A DNA stretch of 53,706 nt from Verrucomicrobiota bacterium (GCA_018969605.1 JAGWXY010000005.1:1-53706); one strand, 5' to 3'. Counted from the first letter of the stretch, positions 1-7,919 are shown. Program-made: numbers and translations. The notes: a model not told the origin generated them from the sequence alone.

Positions 1-1035
1 CACGCGTGGTTCAACCCCTTTCGCGCGCTTTGCAACAACTCACATCCGGTCGCCGGCAATCATGTGGTGAAGGCGTCGCCACAAATCACCAAACGCTACG
101 GCAACATGACCTGGTGCGATCCGGCCAGCTCCGAAGCACGTGCCCGCGCGCTCAACGCGATCATGGATGTGGTGCGCCGTTATGATGTCGATGGTGTCCA
201 CCTCGACGATTATTTCTACCCCTATCCCGAGGGCGAACGCACCTTTGCCGATGGCAAATCACCCGCCGAACGCCGCGCCTACATCGATAGCTTTGTGAGC
301 AAGCTCTACTCGTCGGTCAAAAGCCAAAAATCATGGGTGCGCGTTGGCATCAGCCCCTTCGGCATCTGGCGACCCGGCGTGCCGGATGGCATCGAGGCAG
401 GCATCGACAGCTTTGAACACCTCGCCGGCGATTCGCGCAAGTGGCTCAAAAACGGTTGGGTCGATTACCTCGCACCGCAGTTGTATTGGCGCATCTCGCC
501 GCGCAAACAAAGTTTCCCGCTGCTCCTCGAATGGTGGCGCGAACAAGGCAACCGCCCGGTCTGGCCCGGCATCGCCACCGCTCGCATCCAATCATCCGAA
601 GACCCCGGACGCCCGGCATCGGAAATCACCAATCAAATCGACCTCTCCCGCAAAATCGGTAGAGGCCCGCAAGGCCATATCCACTGGAGCGCGAAAAGCC
701 TCGTCACCAACCGCGGCGGCATCGCCACCAAACTCGCAGGCAGCTACACGCAAGCTGCCGCCGTGCCAGCCATGCCATGGATCAACAACAATTCACCCGA
801 CGCCCCCGGCGTGAGCGCCCAAGCAAATGGCGATAGCACACTCGTGCGCTGGACGCCGGAAAAAGGCACCGCAAAAATTGCCATCCAAACCCGCATCGAC
901 GGCAACTGGCGCACGGCAAAAATCACCTCCGCCGGTTCCGGCCAAACCACAGTTCCGCGCGCCGATGCCATCGCCGTCACCGCGCTCGACCGCTTCGGCA
1001 ATGCCAGCTCACCGAAGGTCCTCGGCCTGCGCTGA
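1..1035 (+). CDS. GHL10/DUF187-type glycoside hydrolase, 5' truncated by the window
   Basis: The reading frame is open from base 1 to the TGA at 1033-1035 (344 residues), so the gene starts outside the window. An internal GTG at 64 is probably not the start, because the codons before it read HAWFNPFRA, a segment typical of the GHL10 (YngK/DUF187) family. Residues about 40-75 contain DPAS...DVDGVHLDDYFYPYP, the family's barrel strand carrying acidic residues. Later segments (WPGIATAR, GHIHWSAKSL) also fit a TIM-barrel hydrolase. The last 90 residues look like a small C-terminal beta domain. The family is mostly extracytoplasmic and acts on cell-wall or other polysaccharides; the substrate here cannot be told. 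The signal peptide, if any, lies outside the window. Confidence 0.85.
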   Translation, partial: HAWFNPFRALCNNSHPVAGNHVVKASPQITKRYGNMTWCDPASSEARARALNAIMDVVRRYDVDGVHLDDYFYPYPEGERTFADGKSPAERRAYIDSFVSKLYSSVKSQKSWVRVGISPFGIWRPGVPDGIEAGIDSFEHLAGDSRKWLKNGWVDYLAPQLYWRISPRKQSFPLLLEWWREQGNRPVWPGIATARIQSSEDPGRPASEITNQIDLSRKIGRGPQGHIHWSAKSLVTNRGGIATKLAGSYTQAAAVPAMPWINNNSPDAPGVSAQANGDSTLVRWTPEKGTAKIAIQTRIDGNWRTAKITSAGSGQTTVPRADAIAVTALDRFGNASSPKVLGLR

Positions 1036-1060
1036 AGACATGGCGTAACCCCATTCGAAA

Positions 1061-1675
1061 ATTCTGAAAACCCACCCAAATTTCCTGCTGCTTTGCGGCA
1101 TCCTGCCGGCACTCATCTGGTCGGCAATCGAACCCTTCGACCGCCTCACCTGGTGGCTCGAAGTGGCACCGGTGCTGATCGGCTTCGTTGCGCTGTTCAT
1201 CGCACAAGCGAAAGGCTGGCGCTTTTCCAATCTCGCGCTGTGGCTCATCGCTTTGCACATGCTGGTGCTGATCTTCGGCGGCCACTACACCTACGCACGC
1301 GTGCCGATCGGCGATTGGCTTCGCGATGGCCTCAACTTCGAACGCAACCACTACGACCGCCTCGGCCACCTGATGCAAGGGTTCGTCCCCGCGATCCTGC
1401 TGCGCGAAATTTTCCTGCGCAATCGAGTGTTTGCACGCAAGGGTTGGCTGGCGTTTTGCGTGATCTCATTCTGCCTCGGCTTCAGCGCGTTTTACGAACT
1501 CATCGAATGGGCCGCCGCGCTGGTCTCGGCGGAAGCGGCCGAATCATTTCTCGGCACCCAAGGCGACCACTGGGACACTCAGTGGGACATGTTTCTCTGC
1601 GGCGTTGGAGCCATCGCCGCGTTGCTGTTTCTATCCCGCGCGCACAACCGCTCGATAGGCAAAATCTCCCGCTGA
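1061..1675 (+). CDS. YjdF/DUF2238 family inner-membrane protein, unusual start
   Basis: This is a polytopic membrane protein of the YjdF (DUF2238) family, function unknown. Family-like segments are GGHYTYARVP, NHYDRLGHLMQGFVPA, FYELIEWA and GTQGDHWDTQWDM, in the expected order, ending in a TM helix. The first ordinary start codon is GTG 1163, but the frame upstream also encodes family-like sequence: a hydrophobic stretch (FLLLCGILPALIW) and then PFDRLTWWLEVAP. Translation must therefore begin earlier. The in-frame ATG at 1040 is followed by TAA at codon 3, leaving ATT 1061 or CTG 1064 as candidates. The coordinate given uses ATT 1061. It follows the GHL10 gene by about 25 bp and may be co-transcribed with it. 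Confidence 0.8.
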   Translation: MLKTHPNFLLLCGILPALIWSAIEPFDRLTWWLEVAPVLIGFVALFIAQAKGWRFSNLALWLIALHMLVLIFGGHYTYARVPIGDWLRDGLNFERNHYDRLGHLMQGFVPAILLREIFLRNRVFARKGWLAFCVISFCLGFSAFYELIEWAAALVSAEAAESFLGTQGDHWDTQWDMFLCGVGAIAALLFLSRAHNRSIGKISR

Positions 1676-1755
1676 AACCGTCAAATTTCGCCCTTCTCCG
1701 GCCTTGCATTGGCACGCTTCCGCGACTTGACTGGCGCTCACCCCATTTTCCCACC

Positions 1756-2256
1756 GTGAAAGCCTACGAAATTTACTCCGCCGTCGACCCGTCCATCGTC
1801 AACCAAATGCTCGATTGGTTCCGCTCGCACGACCGCAACGTGTACAAATCCGCCGTCGCATCGCTCGCCGAAAAACGCAAATTGCGCCCGGTATTCGTTG
1901 AGAAAAAAACGATGACCGAGCAATACGCGTGGATCCACAAAACCCTCAAGATCAACGCCTGCAACACGATCGGCGAACACCTCATGCAAGCCTACCTGAT
2001 GGCTGGCCAGCAATCGCTGCTCGCCATGTTCTGCGACGGCATGGGCATCCCGCACGATGGCAAGGGATCCGTCGTCGGCGAATTGCCGAAAAAACTCGAT
2101 GCCGAACGCCTCAACTCGACGATCGACAAACTCATCGAAATCTTCGACCCGAAACTCCTCACCCTCTACCTTCGTTGCTTCAACCTTCAGGTCCCCAACG
2201 GCTGGCCCGAACTCAGCGAAAAACTCGCCTCCGACTCAAGGCTTGTGCTTGCGTGA
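1756..2256 (+). CDS. Hypothetical protein, 166 aa
   Basis: The reading frame opens at GTG 1756 (protein begins MKAYEIYSAVDPSIV) and ends at TGA 2254-2256. The same frame is open further upstream only as a shadow of the YjdF gene. The predicted protein is soluble, mostly helical and charged, with no signal peptide and no motif I recognise. It has an LNSTIDKLIEIFDPKLL segment and ends in a short acidic/serine tail. It lies about 80 bp after the YjdF gene on the same strand, before a palindromic repeat and miaB. Even codon usage across the frame supports it being real. No function is assigned. Confidence 0.65.
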   Translation: MKAYEIYSAVDPSIVNQMLDWFRSHDRNVYKSAVASLAEKRKLRPVFVEKKTMTEQYAWIHKTLKINACNTIGEHLMQAYLMAGQQSLLAMFCDGMGIPHDGKGSVVGELPKKLDAERLNSTIDKLIEIFDPKLLTLYLRCFNLQVPNGWPELSEKLASDSRLVLA

Positions 2257-2288
2257 GATCTTACCCCATTTCTCTTTTCAAGCGCAAC

Positions 2289-2313
2289 GGACCTTTCGGA
2301 GAAAGGTCCCTGC
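2289..2313. repeat. Dispersed palindromic repeat, copy 1
   Basis: A perfect 9-bp inverted repeat, GGACCTTTC/GAAAGGTCC with a 3-nt loop, followed by CTGCC. The same motif recurs at 4584-4609 and, in diverged or inverted form, at 4431-4457 and 7986-8016. All copies are intergenic. There is no T-run after the stem, so a REP-like repeat is more likely than a terminator. Confidence 0.75.
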
Positions 2314-2351
2314 CTGTGAAAAGCCACATCTTTTCTTCCGTCTTCTGTCTC

Positions 2352-2387
2352 CAAGTCTTCCGTCTCTCACTTGAAACTGAAGACTTG
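2352..2387. repeat. Inverted repeat upstream of miaB
   Basis: CAAGTCTTC at 2352-2360 pairs with GAAGACTTG at 2379-2387 across an 18-nt loop. The surrounding 100 bp is a low-complexity run of CTTGAAACT-like words just before the miaB start. It may be a repeat remnant or a leader structure; there is no T-run. Confidence 0.5.
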
Positions 2388-2406
2388 AAACTTTAAACTT
2401 AAATTC

Positions 2407-3786
2407 ATGCCCAAGGTTTACATCAAGACCTACGGATGCCAGATGAACGAACGCGACTCTGAACAGGTTGCGCGCATGTTCGTCGAAGGGGGCTACACGG
2501 TCACGCCGACCGAAAAGGATGCGGATGCGGTGCTCATCAACACCTGCTCGGTGCGGGATCAGGCGGAGCAAAAAGCACTCGGGAAAATGGGCTCGATGAT
2601 GCATGCCGGCCGCGACCGACGGCATGTGGTTTATGGCTTCATGGGCTGCATGGCGCAGTCGCGCGGCGAGGAACTTTTCAAAGCCGTACCCAGTCTTGAT
2701 GTGGTCGCCGGCACGCAAAAATACCACAAGGTTTTCGACTATGTGGATGGCATCCTCAAGCGCCGCCTCGAGGCCCGAATGGATGACCCCTCACTCTCGC
2801 TGCGCGGTGAAACGGTTTGCGACATCGAAGCCGAAGAAGGCTCGCAAAACACCATTCGCGATCACATCCCCAAGGCCCGCGAAGCCTCGGCATTTGTCTC
2901 CATCATGCAGGGCTGCAACATGCGCTGCTCGTTCTGCATCGTGCCCGACACTCGCGGACGCGAACGCGGCAGGCCTATTGACGAAATCGTTGGCGAAGTC
3001 CGCCACCTCGCCGCGCAAGGCGTCAAGGAAGTGACACTGCTCGGCCAAATCGTCAACCTCTACGGCCGCACCGAATTCCCAATTATCGGCGGCAAATCAC
3101 CCTTCGTGCAGTTGCTCGAGGCCGTGCACGAAGTCGATGGCATCGAGCGCATCCGTTTCACTTCGCCTCACCCGATTGGCTATCGCGACGACCTCGTCGC
3201 CGCCTTCACCTACCTGCCCAAGCTCTGCTCGCACATCCACTTTCCTATGCAAAGCGGCTCGGACCGCATCCTCAAGGAAATGCGCCGTCCCTACAAAAAC
3301 GCGAAGTTTGTCGAGATCTGCGAGAAAATGAAAGCCGCCAGACCCGGCATCGCCATCACCACCGACATCATCGTCGGTTTCCCCGGCGAGACCGAGGAGG
3401 ATTTCCAATCTACGATGGACACCGTAGAAAGCCTGCAGTTCGACAACGCCTTCGTTTTCCGCTACTCCAAGCGCCGCAACACCCCCGCCGCCGAAATGGA
3501 CGGCCAACTCTCCGAAGAGGAAAAGGAATCACGCAACCAACGCCTCCTCGATGTGGTCAACCGCATCGCCATCGAAAAAAACGCGGCACTCGTCGGCACC
3601 CGCCAGCAAATCCTCTGCGAAGGCCCCTCAAAAAACAATCCGGACCGCCTTTCCGGCCGCACCTCGCACAACAAAATCGTCATCTTCGAAGGCGACCCCA
3701 ACCGCCACACCGGCCAAATCCTCGACATCCACATCGACGAATCCACCGGCTTCACCCTCTACGGCCACCTGCCGATTTCGATGTGA
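2407..3786 (+). CDS. miaB: tRNA-2-methylthio-N6-dimethylallyladenosine synthase MiaB
   Basis: A radical-SAM methylthiotransferase that converts i6A37 to ms2i6A37 in tRNAs reading UNN codons. The N-terminal UPF0004 domain has its three cluster-binding cysteines in YGCQMNERD, NTCSVRDQ and GFMGCMAQ. The radical-SAM CxxxCxxC is in the segment CNMRCSFC at about residue 172. Family motifs LLGQIVNLYG and DIIVGFPGETEEDF follow, and a TRAM domain ends the protein. The length, 459 residues, is normal. The ATG at 2407 directly starts the conserved MPKVYIKTYGCQMN and has only a weak SD. The gene stands alone between a palindromic repeat and a convergent pseudouridine synthase gene. Confidence 0.97.
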   Translation: MPKVYIKTYGCQMNERDSEQVARMFVEGGYTVTPTEKDADAVLINTCSVRDQAEQKALGKMGSMMHAGRDRRHVVYGFMGCMAQSRGEELFKAVPSLDVVAGTQKYHKVFDYVDGILKRRLEARMDDPSLSLRGETVCDIEAEEGSQNTIRDHIPKAREASAFVSIMQGCNMRCSFCIVPDTRGRERGRPIDEIVGEVRHLAAQGVKEVTLLGQIVNLYGRTEFPIIGGKSPFVQLLEAVHEVDGIERIRFTSPHPIGYRDDLVAAFTYLPKLCSHIHFPMQSGSDRILKEMRRPYKNAKFVEICEKMKAARPGIAITTDIIVGFPGETEEDFQSTMDTVESLQFDNAFVFRYSKRRNTPAAEMDGQLSEEEKESRNQRLLDVVNRIAIEKNAALVGTRQQILCEGPSKNNPDRLSGRTSHNKIVIFEGDPNRHTGQILDIHIDESTGFTLYGHLPISM

Positions 3787-3802
3787 AGCTGGTAGCAATT
3801 TT

Positions 3803-4369
3803 CTAGGCCCACACCTTTTCGAGATCGCCCTTCTCGAGCACCTTCCAATCGCCTTGGGCCAGCGCGCCAAGCTCGAAGCTTCCGATCGCCGCACGGATCA
3901 ATCGCAGCGTCGGATACCCCACCGCCGCAGTCATGCGCCGCACCTGACGATTCTTCCCCTGGGTCAGTCGCAGCTCAATCCATGAAGTCGGGATCAATTT
4001 CCGAAACCGCACAGGCGGATTCCGCTCAGCCACCTGGGGCTCGGGCTGCAGCAACTTCGCGCCACACGGCAGCGTGCGGTAATTTTGAATCTCGATCCCA
4101 CCACGCCGCAATCGCTGCAAGGCCCCCTCATCAGGCACTCCCTCCACCTGCGCCCAATACGTCCGTCCATGCGCTGCCAACGGATCCAGCAGCCGATGAT
4201 TGAACCCCGCCTCATCCGAGAGCAAAAGCAAACCCTCCGAATCCATGTCCAAGCGCCCCACCGGATACACCCCCGCCGGAAAACCAAAATCCGCCAAGGT
4301 CCGCTGACCCGGTTGATCCGGCGTAAACTGGCACAACACGCCATAGGGCTTGTGAAACGCGATCACCAT
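3803..4369 (-). CDS. rluE: Pseudouridine synthase, RluE/RsuA family
   Basis: A small single-domain Rsu-family pseudouridine synthase, most like RluE, which modifies one uridine in 23S rRNA. The protein opens with FHKPYGVLCQFT and contains the catalytic GRLDMDSEGLLLL motif, with the active Asp in GRLD. RLTQGKNRQVRRM and LRLIRAAIG close the fold. No S4 domain precedes the catalytic part, which fits RluE rather than RsuA/RluB. The start was set at ATG 4369 because homologous sequence begins there; an in-frame ATG at 4405 would add 12 unlikely residues. It is convergent with miaB, with 16 bp between the stops. The exact target uridine is inferred from the family. Confidence 0.88.
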   Translation of the reverse strand: MVIAFHKPYGVLCQFTPDQPGQRTLADFGFPAGVYPVGRLDMDSEGLLLLSDEAGFNHRLLDPLAAHGRTYWAQVEGVPDEGALQRLRRGGIEIQNYRTLPCGAKLLQPEPQVAERNPPVRFRKLIPTSWIELRLTQGKNRQVRRMTAAVGYPTLRLIRAAIGSFELGALAQGDWKVLEKGDLEKVWA

Positions 4370-4430
4370 GAGGTTGGAAAAAACCGGATCAGACCGATGA
4401 TGCAAGAGTTATGTGCGTCATCACTCACAT

Positions 4431-4457
4431 GGCAGGGACCTTTGTCCCTAAAGGTCC
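4431..4457. repeat. Dispersed palindromic repeat, copy 2
   Basis: GGCAG then GGACCTTT, a 6-nt loop and AAAGGTCC. It is the same family as copy 1 but with a longer loop, and is preceded by the GGCAGG word that follows the stem on the opposite strand in other copies. Confidence 0.65.
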
Positions 4458-4583
4458 GCCGCGATTGCTCAAGCAACTTCACCCGGTAGGGCGATGCGGC
4501 CCCGCAGCGCCGACTCATCGCCACAGGCGGGCAAGATGCCCTCGCTCCCGTGAAGCATCCTCTTCAAAGACGATTCATTCAGC

Positions 4584-4609
4584 GGACCTTTCGGAGAAAG
4601 GTCCCTGCC
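4584..4609. repeat. Dispersed palindromic repeat, copy 3
   Basis: Identical to copy 1 over the stem, loop and the following CTGCCT (GGACCTTTC, GGA, GAAAGGTCC). It is intergenic, about 75 bp downstream of the HAD gene's stop codon in transcriptional terms. Confidence 0.75.
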
Positions 4610-4674
4610 TTGAAGAAGTGGCTTCTTCAGGCTCTTCCCTCATTCAAAATTCATCATTCAAAATTTCACCCTCT

Positions 4675-5337
4675 TTACCCCATACGCCCGATCGCTTCCT
4701 CCAGCGATGAAACGACGAGTTCTGCGCCGTGGCTTTGGAGTTGGCTGCTGCTGAAGCTGCCGGTGGCCACTGCGAGACAGCGGGCGCCGATGGCTTTGGC
4801 GCAGGCGATGTCTTTGGGGGTGTCGCCGATGATCCATGTTTCCGCGGCCTTGAATGATTTGCCCGCGTGCACTTCCGCACGTTGCAGTGCGATTGGGCCG
4901 AGACGGTTGCGGTCGGCGTGATCACAGCCGTAAGCGCCGAAGGCAAAATAATCGGCCAAGCCGAAATGCCGCACCTTGATGCCCGCACCTAGCACCGTGT
5001 TGCCGGTGAGCAAGCCGAGCGTGGCGTGTTCACTTGCGGCAAGATGATCCAGCAATGGAAAAACGCCATCGATCACGCGTCCGGCGAATTCACCTCGCGC
5101 GAGATTTTCAGCAAGGCGCTCATGGTAAACGGCAAGGTAGTTTGCAAACCCCTCATCGGTGAACTCCACCCCGTAGTGACGGTGAATGCCACCCACGATG
5201 CCAAGGTCGGTTGCGCCAGCAAGGTCGAGCTCGGGACCATCGTCACCAAAGACTTCGCGCGTCGCTTGTTTCAATGCCGCCATGCCGGCGCCGCCGGTAT
5301 CGACGAGCGTGCCATCGATGTCGAATAGGTAAAGCAT
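4675..5337 (-). CDS. HAD-superfamily hydrolase, phosphoglycolate phosphatase-like
   Basis: A haloacid-dehalogenase phosphatase of the Gph/PGP type, 220 residues. Motif I, LFDIDGTLVDT, is right at the N-terminus with both aspartates. Motif II is LLTGNT and motif IV is WIIGDTPKDIACAKAIG. An alpha-helical cap lies between motifs I and II. The start is ATG 5337 (MLYLFDIDGTL); the frame runs upstream to 5484 but that part overlaps infC in another frame. The gene begins about 25 bp after the infC stop on the same strand, so it is probably read from the infC transcript. A second, distinct HAD phosphatase is at 44982. The substrate is uncertain. Confidence 0.85.
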   Translation of the reverse strand: MLYLFDIDGTLVDTGGAGMAALKQATREVFGDDGPELDLAGATDLGIVGGIHRHYGVEFTDEGFANYLAVYHERLAENLARGEFAGRVIDGVFPLLDHLAASEHATLGLLTGNTVLGAGIKVRHFGLADYFAFGAYGCDHADRNRLGPIALQRAEVHAGKSFKAAETWIIGDTPKDIACAKAIGARCLAVATGSFSSSQLQSHGAELVVSSLEEAIGRMG

Positions 5338-5362
5338 CGGCGACACGCGCGGGAAAAAAGCC

Positions 5363-6076
5363 TCAGGACTCAGCCTTGCCCGACTCCTCGAGTTTTTCTT
5401 CAGCAGCGCTTTCGCCATCGGGTGATTCGTCCGGCACTTCGTCGTCGAAGTCCTCGTCCGCTGCATCATCCTCATCGTGATCATCTTCTTCCATCAGCTC
5501 ACCGTGGAAGAGATGGAACTTGCGCTTGCGCTGATGCGCGGGCAGCGGTGAAAGGATCATGGCAACGGCCCGACCATTGAGGCGCGGCGGTTGATCCACC
5601 TGCGCCATGGTCTTGAGGTCTTCAATGATGCGGTTGAGCACGACAAAGCCGAGTTCCTTGTGCGCGTTTTCGCGGCCTTTGAACTGCAGCACGAAGCGGC
5701 ACTTGTGATTGGTGTCGAGGAATCCCTCCGCACGGCCGAGCTTGATGTTGTAATCGTGCTGACCCGTGCCAACGCGGAATTTTACTTCCTTCATGCGCGT
5801 AGCGCTCTTCGACTTTTGCTTTTTGAGCTTGGCCTGCTCGTACTTGAACTTGCCGTAGTCGATGATCTTGCACACCGGCGGATCCACCTGCCCGGCGATC
5901 TCGACGAGGTCGAGACCGAGCGACTGGGCCTTGGCAAGCGCCTCACGGGAGCCCATGACTCCAAGCTGTTGTCCGTCCGCCATGATGACGCGGACTTTCG
6001 GGGCGCGAATTCGGTCGTTGATCCGCGTCATGTCGCGGAAACGACCCCGGTTTTGGTCTCTTTGTGGCTTAGCGAT
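5363..6076 (-). CDS. infC: Translation initiation factor IF-3, probable AUC start, acidic C-terminal tail
   Basis: IF-3 binds the 30S subunit and checks start codons. The N-domain (RINDRIRAPKVRVI ... DPPVCKIIDYGKFKYE) and C-domain (KEVKFRVGTGQHDYNIK ... GRAVAMILSPL) are complete. The first ATG (6031) would remove about 15 residues before RIND. In the same frame an ATC at 6076 is preceded at 8-nt spacing by GGAGG and starts IAKPQRDQNRGRFRD, which restores the usual N-terminus length. A rare start codon is established for E. coli infC (AUU), where it allows autoregulation. The last 45 or so residues are a very acidic Glu/Asp tail that E. coli IF-3 lacks. The usual neighbours rpmI and rplT are absent; a HAD phosphatase gene follows. 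Confidence 0.93.
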   Translation of the reverse strand: MAKPQRDQNRGRFRDMTRINDRIRAPKVRVIMADGQQLGVMGSREALAKAQSLGLDLVEIAGQVDPPVCKIIDYGKFKYEQAKLKKQKSKSATRMKEVKFRVGTGQHDYNIKLGRAEGFLDTNHKCRFVLQFKGRENAHKELGFVVLNRIIEDLKTMAQVDQPPRLNGRAVAMILSPLPAHQRKRKFHLFHGELMEEDDHDEDDAADEDFDDEVPDESPDGESAAEEKLEESGKAES

Positions 6077-6084
6077 GGCTTTGT

Positions 6085-6089
6085 CCTCC
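6085..6089 (-). promoter_or_regulatory. Shine-Dalgarno site for the AUC start of infC
   Basis: On the minus strand GGAGG is followed by 8 nt and then the ATC codon at 6076-6074. No such site precedes the ATG at 6031. This decides the start choice. Confidence 0.7.
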
Positions 6090-6437
6090 GATGGGTGGAT
6101 GCGACGCCCAGGTCTGTGCGCGGACAGGGCCGCGGCAAATCCGGACGAAGAGTGTCGTGAAACGATGAGCCGGCGGCGAAATCATGAATTGCGGACAGCG
6201 GAAGTCATGCGGTCTTCTGGACCGGGCGTGGGCGTCATAGGGTATCGTTTCAAGGAAATCATGAGGCAGCCGATTGGCTTGCGACATCACCATGGAGCGG
6301 TGATGGCCATTTGATAAGCGATCCGGACGCTGCGGGCAAGACTCTTTTTCGGCCGCATTTCGAGCTCCATCGGACATGTTCGGGATTGCATCAAAGGAGG
6401 GCATGAAAAATGATCCGCATTTCCAAAACACCGAACC
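6090..6437. other. Divergent regulatory region infC/rhaB
   Basis: About 350 bp between divergent infC and rhaB. I see a 7-bp inverted repeat (CATCACC 6285-6291 / GGTGATG 6299-6305). Near the rhaB end is a strong SD-like AAAGGAGGG followed by two ATGs (6403 and 6410), upstream of the rhaB ATG at 6438, which has no SD of its own. A short leader frame coupled to rhaB is possible. No convincing -35/-10 pair or structured RNA could be identified by eye. Confidence 0.4.
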
Positions 6438-7910
6438 ATGTCATCCCACACCTTCATTGCCGTCGACCTCGGAGCGGGCAGCGGCCGCGTGATCGCCGCC
6501 ACCACCGATTTCCAAAAAATCGAACTGGAGGAAATTCACCGCTTCGACAATCCCGGCACCGAGCTACCCGGCGGATCGTTTTGGAACATCGTTGGACTTT
6601 ACCGCGACATTCTCGAAGGCCTGCGCCGCGCGGTCGAGATTCACGGTGATCGCATCGTTTCGATCGGCATCGATACCTGGGGCTGCGACCACGGCCTCAT
6701 CGGCCAAAACGGCACGCTGCTCGGCATGCCGCACCAGTACCGCGATTCACGCTTCGAGGGCATGGCCGAGCTGATGCACGGGCTGATGCCCGAGGCGGAA
6801 ATTTATCGCCACACCGGCATCAAGACGAATTTCTACAACAGCTCGCTGCATCTGCTTGCCGAGGCACACAAAAAAAATCCGGCACTCGATGCTGCCGAGA
6901 CGCTGCTCTTCATTCCCGACCTCCTCGCGTACTGGCTCACCGGCCGCAGAGCGGTAGAGCGCAGCATCGCATCGACCTCGCAACTCGTCGATCCCACGAC
7001 CGGCGAGTGGGCATGGCCGGTGATCGATGCCCTCGGCCTGCCGCGCAAAATGTTTGGTGAAATCGTCGCACCCGGCACCGTGCTGGGACCGATCCGCGAT
7101 GCAGTCGCCAGCTTCATCGGCAAGGCCGGCATCCCAGTCATCGCTTCAGCGAGCCACGACACCGCATCCGCAGTCGCAGGCATACCACTGAGCGAAGGAC
7201 AGAAACTTTGGCTCTCATCCGGCACATGGTCGATCATGGGTGTGGAAACCAAAACGCCGGTCATCACAGCCGAGTCCTTTGCACGCGGTTTCTGCAACGA
7301 ACTTGGCGTGAACAAAACCGTGCGTTTCCTCAAAAACATCGCCGGACTCTGGCTCATCCAAGAATGCAAACGCCAATGGGATCTCGATGGCGAATCGATC
7401 GACTATGCCACGATGACCCGCATGGCTGAAGCGGCGGAACCCTTCTCGGCATTCATCAACCCCGATGACGAAGTCTTCGCAAGCCCCGGCAACATGCCGG
7501 AAAAAATCCGCAAGTGGTGCGAAAAATCCGGACAAAAAATCCCCGCCGACAAAGGCACGATCCTGCGCATCGCCACCGACTCGCTCGCGCTGAAATACCG
7601 CGAAGTCTTCGATCACATCAAGGCCTTCACCGGCACGACATTCGACCAACTCAACGCCGGCGGCGGCGGCATTCAAAACGAACCACTCTGCCAATCGACC
7701 GCCGACGCCCTCGGCATCAAGGTCGTCGCCGGTCCGATCGAGGCGACTTCCTGCGGCAATGTGATCACGCAAATGGTCGGCACCGGCCACCTCGAGAACT
7801 TCGAAGCTGGGCGCGAGCTGATTCGACGCTCATTCGATTTCAAAACCTACGAGCCACACCAAAGCGCCGATTGGAACGCCGCCTACGAACGCTTCAAGGC
7901 ACTCGTTTGA
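6438..7910 (+). CDS. rhaB: Rhamnulokinase (FGGY family)
   Basis: Phosphorylates L-rhamnulose at O1 with ATP in the rhamnose catabolic pathway. The protein is 490 residues, the normal length. The N-terminal nucleotide-binding segment is IAVDLGAGSGRV; DTWGCDHGLI and MPHQYRDSR match rhamnulokinases rather than xylulokinases. The central SASHDTASAVAGIPL and SGTWSIMG, and the C-terminal NAGGGGIQN, are the ATPase-fold motifs of the second domain. The ATG at 6438 begins the conserved sequence but lacks an SD, while a strong one lies 35 bp upstream. No rhamnose isomerase, aldolase or transporter is next to it, so it is either an orphan or its partners lie elsewhere. Confidence 0.93.
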   Translation: MSSHTFIAVDLGAGSGRVIAATTDFQKIELEEIHRFDNPGTELPGGSFWNIVGLYRDILEGLRRAVEIHGDRIVSIGIDTWGCDHGLIGQNGTLLGMPHQYRDSRFEGMAELMHGLMPEAEIYRHTGIKTNFYNSSLHLLAEAHKKNPALDAAETLLFIPDLLAYWLTGRRAVERSIASTSQLVDPTTGEWAWPVIDALGLPRKMFGEIVAPGTVLGPIRDAVASFIGKAGIPVIASASHDTASAVAGIPLSEGQKLWLSSGTWSIMGVETKTPVITAESFARGFCNELGVNKTVRFLKNIAGLWLIQECKRQWDLDGESIDYATMTRMAEAAEPFSAFINPDDEVFASPGNMPEKIRKWCEKSGQKIPADKGTILRIATDSLALKYREVFDHIKAFTGTTFDQLNAGGGGIQNEPLCQSTADALGIKVVAGPIEATSCGNVITQMVGTGHLENFEAGRELIRRSFDFKTYEPHQSADWNAAYERFKALV

Positions 7911-7919
7911 AAAAGGCAG

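Larger units (their letters stand above)
4370..4674. other. Intergenic region with composite repeats
   Basis: About 300 bp between the rluE start and the end of the HAD gene. It holds two copies of the GGACCTTTC palindrome (4431-4457, 4584-4609). It also holds a segment, 4484-4557, that is related in inverted orientation to 7920-7976, including a perfect 22-bp match (4484-4505 with 7955-7976). The last 40 bp is an AT-rich TTCAAAATT repeat. Open frames across it (for example 4411-4710) look spurious. Confidence 0.6.

Noticed and set aside
1093-1755. Open frame upstream of the 166-aa hypothetical protein
   Set aside because: It overlaps the YjdF gene in another frame and is Arg/Pro-rich, as expected of a shadow. 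The real gene starts at GTG 1756.
4411-4921. Overlapping open frames (4411-4710, 4550-4921)
   Set aside because: They consist of repeat hairpins and low-complexity sequence and run antisense into the HAD gene. No family resemblance.
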